Below, piece after piece: positions 57,852 to 64,000 of a stretch of DNA of 64,000 bases. The stretch is taken from assembly GCA_024372495.1 (NCBI GenBank), contig CP099977.1, forward strand, positions 1,488,001 through 1,552,000, read 5' to 3'. Source of the DNA: Pseudarthrobacter sp. Fe7 (GTDB lineage: Bacteria > Actinomycetota > Actinomycetes > Actinomycetales > Micrococcaceae). Position 1 is the stretch's first letter. Each line of letters starts with the position of its first letter. The notes under the pieces were generated by a model. It saw only the letters and a program-made list of their open reading frames with translations. It did not search any database and was not told the DNA's origin. The translations under genes and the position numbers were made by a program.

Positions 57852-59079
57852 ATGCCTGTTGTCCGCCAGACCGCCGCCGAAGAGGCTGAGGTGACCGGCC
57901 GCCGTCGTCCGTCCTTCCATTCCCTTGCGGTGAAGGAGGTGCGCCGGCTGACCGATGACGCCATTGAGGTCGGATTCCATGTGCCGGCCGAGCCTCGCTG
58001 GCAAGTTCGACTATCTGCCCGGCCAGTACGTGGCCCTGCGCACCACGCTGCCGGACGAGTCCGGGGAGCCGAAGGAGATCCGCCGCAGCTACTCCATCTG
58101 CGCCGAGCCGCGCAGCTTCGCGGACGGTACCAGCGAGATCCGCGTGGCCATCAAGAAGGACCTGGGCGGGCTGTTTTCCACGTGGGCCAACGCCGAGCTG
58201 AAGGCGGGGGACGCGCTGGACGTGATGAGCCCGATGGGCGCGTTCGTGTCCAAGCACGGGCGCGACGGTGTGGCCGTGGACCAGAACGTCATGAACTCCA
58301 TGAACCACCCGGAGGACCTGGCCGGGGGCCGGGGAACTTCGTGGCCATCGCGGCGGGCTCCGGCATCACCCCGGTGATCGCCATCGCCCGGACGCTGCTG
58401 GCCGCCAACCCGGACACCCGGTTCGACCTGATCTACGCCAACAAGGCCGCCATGGACGTGATGTTCCTGGAGGAGCCTGGCGGACCTGAAGGACAAGTAT
58501 CCGCAGCGGCTGGCCATCCACCACGTGCTGAGCCGTGAGCAGCGGATCGCGCCGCTATTGAGCGGCCGGATCGACGCGGAGAAGCTGCAGCAGCTGCTGG
58601 GCACCGCCCTGCACGCTGACGATGTGGACGAGTGGTTCCTGTGCGGGCCCTTCGAACTGGTGCAGCTGTGCCGGGACACCCTGTCAGAGCGCGGGGTGAA
58701 GCCGGAGAACGTCCGTTTCGAGCTGTTCACGTCCGGCAAGCCGGACCGCCCGGAGGGGCAGGCCGGCCGTCCCGTCCTGGTGGACGAGTCCAAGGAGACG
58801 TACAAGATCACGTTCAAGCTGGACGGCCTGCAGGGCGAGGTGGCCAGCCCCACCCACGCCCGCGAGTCCATCCTCAACGCGGCGCTGCGGGTCCGCCCGG
58901 ACGTGCCGTTCGCGTGCGCTGGGGGAGTGTGCGGCACCTGCCGGGCCAAGGTGGTCAACGGCACAGTGACCATGGACGAGAACTACGCGCTGGAGCAGGA
59001 TGAGCTGGACAAGGGCTACGTGCTGACCTGCCAGAGCCACCCCACCAGCAAGGACGTCACGGTCGACTTCGACGTCTAA
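57852..59079 (+). CDS. paaE: Phenylacetyl-CoA epoxidase reductase PaaE
   Basis: About 408 residues. Breaks: +1 at 57993-57994 (GAGCTC; repair VPAELAGKFDYLPGQYV), one G missing from the run at 58331-58334 (repair DLAGGRGNFVAIAAGSG), and +1 at 58476-58477 (repair MFLEELADLKDKYPQRL). FAD domain RRSYSICAEP, NADPH domain AAGSGITPVIAIARTLL, and a C-terminal plant-type 2Fe-2S domain with CAGGVCGTCRAK and LTCQSHP. It passes electrons from NADPH to the diiron centre of PaaA. Confidence 0.92.
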
Positions 59080-59108
59080 GTCTTTTTCGGTTTCAACAGA
59101 GGAGTTCG

Positions 59109-59899
59109 ATGATTTCCCTTTCCATCAGCAACGGCATCGCAGAGATCGTTCTGGACGCGCCGCAGAAGCTGAACTCGCTGGATGAGCAGGCGCTGCGGGA
59201 TTTAACCCAGGCGTACGACGACGCTGCTGCCGCCGCCTCACGCGGTGGGGTGCGGGCGCTTCTGCTGAGGGGAGAGGGCCGGGCCTTCTGCGCGGGCCGG
59301 GACATCGCGGGGGTGACCCCGGAGAATGACGACGCCGCCGCGTACCTGGGCGGGCTGGTGGAGCCTTTGCTGAAGAAGATGGCCGATTTCCCGGCGCCGA
59401 CGTTTGCGGCGGCCCAGGGGGCGTGCCTGGGCGTGGGGCTGGGGCTGCTGCTGGCCACGGACGTGGTGTACGTGGCGGAGAACGCGAAGTTCGGTTCGCC
59501 GTTCGCCAAGCTGGGGGCCACGCTGGATTCGGGCGGGCACTGGTACTTCACCGAGCGGCTGGGCATGCACCGGACACTGGACCTGATCTACACCGCGGAC
59601 CTGATCACCGGTGCCGAGGCAGTGGCGCAGGGGATGTTCAGCCGCGCCATGCCAGCGGCGGAGCCTGCTGGAATCCACGAGGGCGATTGTTTCGCGCGTC
59701 GCTGCGGGCGCCACGGGCGCGTTCGTTGCGTCGAAGGAGCCTGGTGGCGCACATCCGCGACCAGCGCCTGGGCCTGTGGCAGGCCATGCAGGAGGAGAAC
59801 GACGAGCAGGCACGGCTCTGCAAGACCGAGGATTACGCGGAGGGTTTCAGGGCGTTCCAGGAGAAGCGTGATCCGAACTTCTCCGGCTCCACGCGCTGA
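59109..59899 (+). CDS. Enoyl-CoA hydratase/isomerase of the paa operon (PaaG/PaaF-type)
   Basis: About 262 residues after removing insertions at 59664-59665 (repair MPAAELLESTRAIVSRVA) and 59740-59741 (repair ASKELVAHIRDQRLG). Crotonase motif FCAGRDIAG (oxyanion hole) and GACLGVGLGLLLATDVVY. ATG 59109 follows AGAGGAG, 29 bases after paaE. It likely isomerises the ring epoxide to the oxepin (PaaG role) or hydrates later intermediates (PaaF); the active-site acidic residue would have to be mapped by alignment. PaaH, J, K and Z are absent here. Confidence 0.83.
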
Positions 59900-59961
59900 C
59901 CAAGCCTGCAAATACTCCAGCCAATTGCCTTTCCGGGCATCAAATTTGTTAAGGTTCAGCT

Positions 59962-60852
59962 ATGACTACGGGGAAAGCTATTACCAAAGCCGTCATTCCT
60001 GCTGCCGGATTGGGAACACGCTTCCTGCCCGCCACCAAGGCGATGCCGAAAGAAATGTTGCCGGTGGTTGACCGTCCGGCCATCCAGTATGTGGTGGAGG
60101 AAGCGATTGACGCTGGCCTCACGGACCTGCTGATGATCACGGGCCGCAACAAGCGCGCCCTTGAAGACCATTTCGACCGCGAGCCCGGCCTGGAAGCTGC
60201 CCTTGAAGCCAAGGGCGACAAGGACAAGCTGGGCCTGGTGGAGTACGCCTCCAATCTGGGCCCCATCCACTATGTCCGCCAGGGCGAGGCCAAGGGCCTG
60301 GGCCATGCGGTGCTTTGCGCCCAGCAGCATGTGGGCGACGAGCCCTTTGCCGTGCTCCTGGGTGATGACCTCATTGACGAGGCCGAGGACCTGCTGAGCA
60401 CCATGATGGAGGTGCAGCAGAAGACCGGTGGTTCAGTCATCGCACTGATCGAGGTTGATCCTTCGCAGATCAGCGCCTACGGCTGTGCCGACATCACCGC
60501 CGTGGAAGGCGAGGACTACGTCCGCGTCAACAGCCTGGTGGAGAAGCCGGCTGTGGCTGACGCGCCGTCCAACCTGGCCGTCATTGGCCGCTATGTGCTG
60601 CACCACTCGGTGTTTGGTGTCCTCGAGAAGACTGAGCCCGGCCGCGGCAACGAGATCCAGCTGACGGACGCCCTGCAGACCCTGGCCGCCGGCGCAGGCG
60701 AAGGTTCGGGCGTTTACGGTGTGGTCTTCAAGGGCCGCCGTTACGACACCGGCGACAAGCTGAGCTACCTCAAGGCCGTCATCACCCTCGCGTCCGAGCG
60801 CGTGGAGTTCGGTGAGGACCTGAAGACCTGGATGAAGGGCTTCGTCGGCTAG
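59962..60852 (+). CDS. galU: UTP-glucose-1-phosphate uridylyltransferase
   Basis: 296 residues, intact. Nucleotidyltransferase motif IPAAGLGTRFLPATKAMPKEMLPV, Lys in that loop and FAVLLGDDLIDE. Active site also has VEKPAVADAPSNLAVIGRYV. It makes UDP-glucose for cell-wall glycans and polysaccharides. A strong terminator follows at 60873-60909. The surface-glycan-like genes to the right fit its product. Confidence 0.94.
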   Translation: MTTGKAITKAVIPAAGLGTRFLPATKAMPKEMLPVVDRPAIQYVVEEAIDAGLTDLLMITGRNKRALEDHFDREPGLEAALEAKGDKDKLGLVEYASNLGPIHYVRQGEAKGLGHAVLCAQQHVGDEPFAVLLGDDLIDEAEDLLSTMMEVQQKTGGSVIALIEVDPSQISAYGCADITAVEGEDYVRVNSLVEKPAVADAPSNLAVIGRYVLHHSVFGVLEKTEPGRGNEIQLTDALQTLAAGAGEGSGVYGVVFKGRRYDTGDKLSYLKAVITLASERVEFGEDLKTWMKGFVG

Positions 60853-61316
60853 GCCTGACGCTTATTGCTCCTGGGAGGCCCGTTGCCGGAAGGCGGCGGG
60901 CCTCCCTTTGCGTGGCCACAAGTGCCACCAGCGCCCCAACGACAGCGCCTGACGTGTTGGTCATAACATCTGACGGGCTGGCAAAGCGGCTGTGAAGAAA
61001 CAGGAGCCTGGCCCAACTCAATACAGCTGGAAACGAGCATTCCGAAGGCGCCGATTTGCCACCACCGTTTGTTGGGAAAAGCCAAGGCGGCTACAAAACC
61101 AACGGGAAGGAAAAGGCCTACGTTGGCGGATCTTTCCACGAAGTCGTAGTTAAACCAGCGGGGAATGCCGTGGTGGTGGAGGAAATTCAACACATTGGCC
61201 AGCTGCCCTGAGACGGGCTGGTCCACGGGTGTTGGCCAAAAGGCGACGAGCGCCAAGGGCACCGCCATGGCCGCGAGAATTAGCTGCCACAGCCGGTGGT
61301 TGTTGAGGATTCTCAA
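60782..61316 (-). CDS. VanZ-like membrane protein (ends uncertain)
   Basis: Repairing the extra base at 61007-61008 (CAGCTC site) joins SSCIELGQ to LLFLHSRFASPSDVMTN, a typical VanZ fold with four helices and SANVGLFLPVGFVAALAF. Start is either TTG 61316 or ATG 61268, neither with a clear ribosome site. The open frame continues to 60782, but this would cross the galU terminator and overlap galU by 71 bases, so a further uncorrected indel near the C-terminus is likely and the true stop may be near 60860. VanZ-like proteins are linked to teicoplanin resistance or cell envelope; function is unknown here. Confidence 0.55.
60873..60909 (+). terminator. Intrinsic terminator of galU
   Basis: GGGAGGCCCG (60873-60882) and CGGGCCTCCC (60897-60906) form a perfect 10-bp stem with a 14-base loop, followed by TTT. 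It starts 21 bases after the galU stop. Confidence 0.8.
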
Positions 61317-61323
61317 AAGGGCC

Positions 61324-61470
61324 TCAGGACGTCCGTAGAAGGGCGAACGCCGCAGTTGCCAGGGCGCAGGCCGCGAGTAGAACGAGCAGGGCGTAGCCCA
61401 GTATTTGTGGGCCGTGGAGTGGAACGGAAATATTGTACTCGGGTGGTGGTCTTCGCCAATGTCTCCCCAT
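61324..61470 (-). CDS. Possible 48-residue single-helix membrane protein
   Basis: A short frame from ATG 61470 to TGA 61324-61326, just before the VanZ-like gene. It reads an Arg/Pro-rich head, a hydrophilic stretch (EYNISVPLHGPQ) and one strongly hydrophobic helix (ILGYALLVLLAACALATA) ending LRTS. No ribosome site is visible, so it may be leaderless or the tail of a mis-read larger frame. Coding potential is supported mainly by the helix and its position. Confidence 0.35.
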   Translation of the reverse strand: MGRHWRRPPPEYNISVPLHGPQILGYALLVLLAACALATAAFALLRTS

Positions 61471-61497
61471 AGATCAAATAGATACCACACGCGAAGC

Positions 61498-61539
61498 AAA
61501 AGGTGGGTGCATCTCCATTTCCGGAGATGCACCCACCTT
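61498..61539 (-). terminator. Strong terminator of the surface-protein gene
   Basis: A perfect 17-bp stem, 61500-61516 with 61523-61539, with a 6-base loop, followed on the minus strand by TTTTGC. It lies 25 bases past the stop of the leftward sortase-substrate gene. Confidence 0.85.
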
Positions 61540-61563
61540 CGTTGGTGCTATAAAGCTTTGGTG

Positions 61564-62142
61564 CTATGCAGCAGCTTCCGACTTGGCTCGGCGGCGAACC
61601 ACCACGACGGAGGTTGCGCCAGCGGCCAGTGCGCCTGCACCCACGAGGGTCCAGAGAACCAGGCCGGAATCGACGCCAGTGCTGGCCAGGCCGCCCGTTG
61701 TGCCTGCAACAGAGCCGCCCGCGTTGGCCAGTGAAGCAGCAACCTTGACGACCACGGGACCGACAGTGATACCGGAAGTGTTGCCGGTAGCGGTGATGGA
61801 GTAGGTTCCGGCTTCGTTGATGGCTAGCGGGACGGAGATCTTGCCTTGGGCATCAGCAGTCGCACTGAGCGTCTGCGGGGCTTGGAAGACAGGGATCTTG
61901 GCGGAAACGGCAGTCCCACCCGCGTTCGCCGCGCCGGTGGTGGTGATGGTGATGGTGATGGTGACAGTTTCGCCAGGACGGAAGCCCTGGGCGGTGAAGA
62001 CGAAGGTCTGGCCCGGTGCGACCGTGCCGTCAGAGACGCCGGCTGCCGGCGGAAGTGCCGGGTAGGTTGTGGCCATGGCAGGCGCGGAACCGATGAGTGC
62101 AATGGAACCCGCGAGAGCGAGTGCGGCAAGTGTTTTCTTCAT
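61564..62142 (-). CDS. LAxTG-anchored surface protein
   Basis: 192 residues. Signal peptide (LAALALAGSIALIGSAPAMA), then a beta-rich domain with GQTFVFTAQGFRPGETVTI, as in actinobacterial surface proteins with Ig-like repeats. A Thr/Ile repeat (TVTITITITTTG), encoded by GGTGAT-type microsatellite DNA at about 61936-61966, follows. The C-terminus has the sorting signal LASTG, a hydrophobic helix and an Arg-rich tail, so a class E-type sortase should link it to the wall. Secreted, intact. ATG 62142 follows GGGGGGAC. Confidence 0.85.
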   Translation of the reverse strand: MKKTLAALALAGSIALIGSAPAMATTYPALPPAAGVSDGTVAPGQTFVFTAQGFRPGETVTITITITTTGAANAGGTAVSAKIPVFQAPQTLSATADAQGKISVPLAINEAGTYSITATGNTSGITVGPVVVKVAASLANAGGSVAGTTGGLASTGVDSGLVLWTLVGAGALAAGATSVVVVRRRAKSEAAA

Positions 62143-62311
62143 GTGTGTCCCCCCGGAGACGTTTAAGTTTGATACCCGATTTTGGGGAGATGTCCCCTCC
62201 GCACGAGACCGTGTGCAGAACTACGGATAGATATCCCAGATAGAAGGTACCACCCCGGATCGGTTGTAACCAACATCAATCCAGTCGGTTTACATAGTGT
62301 TAACGCGACTG

Positions 62312-64000
62312 TCACTGAGGTTGATCGCAGGGCACGTTCTCCGTTGGAAGGACGACGTCCTTTACTGGCTGGATAGTGGGTGTGACAACCAAGTTAGGTT
62401 CTGTGTGCTGAACGATTTTTCCGAAGGTGAACTCCACCGTTTTGCTTTCCCCTGGAGCAAGCTGCTGGGCAACGACACCGACTGGCCTATTCGCATGGAT
62501 GTAAGGAGCGAAAGGAGTCTTCTGGCCGTCAACGGTGGCTGATTTCACGTTTGCTTGTGCAGGGCCGTAGGCGACGACATTTGTTTGTACCGTACCCGGT
62601 GCGACTCCGAAGGCACCTGCACCTGTGACATAGGCCGGAAGGGAAATGGCAGCATCGCTGGGCGCCGTATTGGTGCTGGTCACTCGAAGCGTCGTCTGTT
62701 CGTAGCCGTCTGCTGGACACTCTTTGATGAGCTTGACGGTGCGCTTCACGTAGTAGTCCATCTTGGCGCCCGTCCCGTCGTTGAAATAGACGCCAAACTG
62801 GGCGGGAGACACACTTGGGCCCGAGATGGAGCCGCTTATGGCATATTTTGAAACGACGGACTGTTCGGATGCTTTGGCTGACCATACCAAGACCCGCCCT
62901 TCTTCTGCTCCCCGAATGATGCCGCTGATAAGGCCCTTGGCTTCGCCCTTTCCACTGGAAAGTGCTGAGAAGACTTCTTTCGCTACGCCAGCAAAGTATG
63001 CGTCTTGGAGCCTGTGGTTGCCTAATTTTTGCGTACACGTCTGAGAGCAGCGTTGGCACAACGTTGTCACCGGTCAGGTCAGTGGGTAGACCGGCTGCTT
63101 TCACCGATGCCAACTCTGGGCCATTTACTGCCACAGGACCCGTGGACTGAATGATGTAGCTAAGGACGACAGGGTCAATCGAAATAACCCCATCAACTCG
63201 CTGCCCAGTTTTCCTCTGCCACATTGTTTGAGCGGTAGCATTGCGGTTGGGAAGTCGGGTGTGAGGTTTACATCCTGCATGTACTTACCCAGGCGGGTGG
63301 AATAAATTTGTTGCTGTTGCGGATCCACAGAGATTGGCGGTGTCATGATTCCAACATCGCCTCCACTACTTTGAGCTCCAAGTGATAACTTTCCGTCATC
63401 CACCGTCATGATCGCTAGCGCGCCGGGAATGCCGCCAGATGCTCGAGCTTCTGCATTATTCTGAATCATAAGAAGGTAGCTTCTCGCCCCGTCAGCGCCG
63501 AGCATATCCGGCGCCAGGTCAGCTGCGTCCGCTGCCACACCCAAGGTTTTGGTCACGTCATTGAGTTGGCCGCGGGCTTGTTCTAGCGGTTGCGCGATTT
63601 GAGGTAGCAGATTGGTGGTATCTATCCGGCTGAGGCGTTCAGCCGAAAGCCTGACCGTCTCCGAGGCGGAAGACACGCTAGATGAGGCAGCCCTGATCTG
63701 ATGCAGGTTCGTCCCCGAATCACTGGGGATCAAGCTGGTCCAGTCGAGAGTGTTGAATGTTCTGACTATGGGCAGTAGGCCTAAACTAGCGACATCGTCA
63801 GCCGATCTCGCCATTTCTGAAACCGCACTGAGGTTTTCACCTAGGCCCGGCAGCGAGGAGGCCAAAATCCAGAGCGGGTTCTCGGTTTTATCCTTTGCAG
63901 CGGAAGTATGCATACGAAGCAATTCAGCGGATGCGGTTGCATCAGAAGACCTGTTACTTACCAGTTCATCCTTCAGCGTGGGGACGATCTCAGCAGCGGC
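62312..64000 (-). CDS. DUF4012 family protein, C-terminal part (5' end outside the window)
   Basis: At least 560 residues, continuing past the window end. Breaks: one base missing near 63244 (repair DFPTANATAQTMWQRKTG) and an AGCT-site insertion at 63011-63012 (repair RQPQLQDAYFAGVAKEVF). The DUF4012 core is shown by LLMIQNNAEARASGGIPGA, DVNLTPDFPT and VDGVISIDPVVLSYI. It is an actinobacterial protein usually found in cell-surface polysaccharide loci, predicted to be membrane-anchored and extracellular. The DNA is clearly more AT-rich than the rest of the window. Confidence 0.85.

Noticed and set aside
60782..60852. VanZ-like C-terminus overlapping galU
   Set aside because: This would read through the galU terminator hairpin and add an Arg/Pro-rich tail without VanZ similarity; an uncorrected indel near the end is more likely.

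Overview
The window is high-GC, tightly packed DNA with many ATGA/GTGA gene overlaps, GTG starts, an LAxTG-type sortase substrate, a paa operon with a PaaR-like operator and a CstR/CsoR-type regulon. This points to an actinobacterium, most likely Micrococcaceae (Arthrobacter / Pseudarthrobacter / Paenarthrobacter); that assignment is inference from gene content and style. About 66 protein genes are supported. I see no rRNA, tRNA, IS element, prophage or CRISPR array. No stretch longer than about 270 bases lacks a gene.

Sequence quality matters for every reader. About 28 genes are split by single-base indels although the protein is intact across the break. About 36 of some 47 indels sit at the tetranucleotide AGCT, usually as GAGCTG read as GAGCCTG (CAGCTC read as CAGGCTC on the other strand). 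The other 11 are deletions, mostly in homopolymers. I treat these genes as functional CDS with assembly frameshifts, not pseudogenes; coordinates span the whole restored gene.

Layout. 1-5249: end of a glutamate-cysteine-ligase-type gene, a bicovalent flavin oxidase, and two exported phosphoesterases. 5517-15564: one long operon with an SPW-repeat membrane protein, a Trypco1-like protein, a phosphoribosyltransferase-hydrolase fusion, an erythromycin-esterase-like protein, an acyl-CoA synthetase, a pyruvate-dehydrogenase-like E1alpha/E1beta/E2, an acyl carrier protein and a hydrolase. Its first enzymes resemble the mycobacterial dormancy proteins Rv0571c and Rv2030c. 15580-21858: a sulfide/persulfide regulon (MFS, persulfide-dioxygenase-rhodanese, thioredoxin, three more rhodanese proteins, TauE) under a CstR-like repressor with four TACCCC..GGGGTA operators. 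22615-24283: fluoride riboswitch, universal stress protein and a Fluc pair. 24306-29111: phospholipid synthase, YceI, copper proteins CopC and YcnI with a His-rich membrane partner, and a FetB-like permease.

29150-34685: 32-bp tandem repeats, then KdpD-KdpE and an APC-type permease without kdpFABC. 34654-36965: small genes and methionine aminopeptidase. 37103-40479: arsenic operon using an aquaporin-family channel instead of ArsB/Acr3. 40611-45051: oxidoreductase island (SDR, two aldo-keto reductases, divergent XRE regulator) next to a 27-bp-arm palindrome. 45079-49741: small proteins, a TetR/DUF4188 pair and an HxlR/VOC pair, each with a visible operator. 49869-53114: two-component system, DedA and PAP2 membrane proteins. 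53349-54938: S53 peptidase. 55067-59899: phenylacetyl-CoA catabolism (paaABCDE plus an enoyl-CoA hydratase). 59962-60852: galU. 60782-64000: a more AT-rich cell-surface region (VanZ-like, sortase substrate, DUF4012 protein running off the window).
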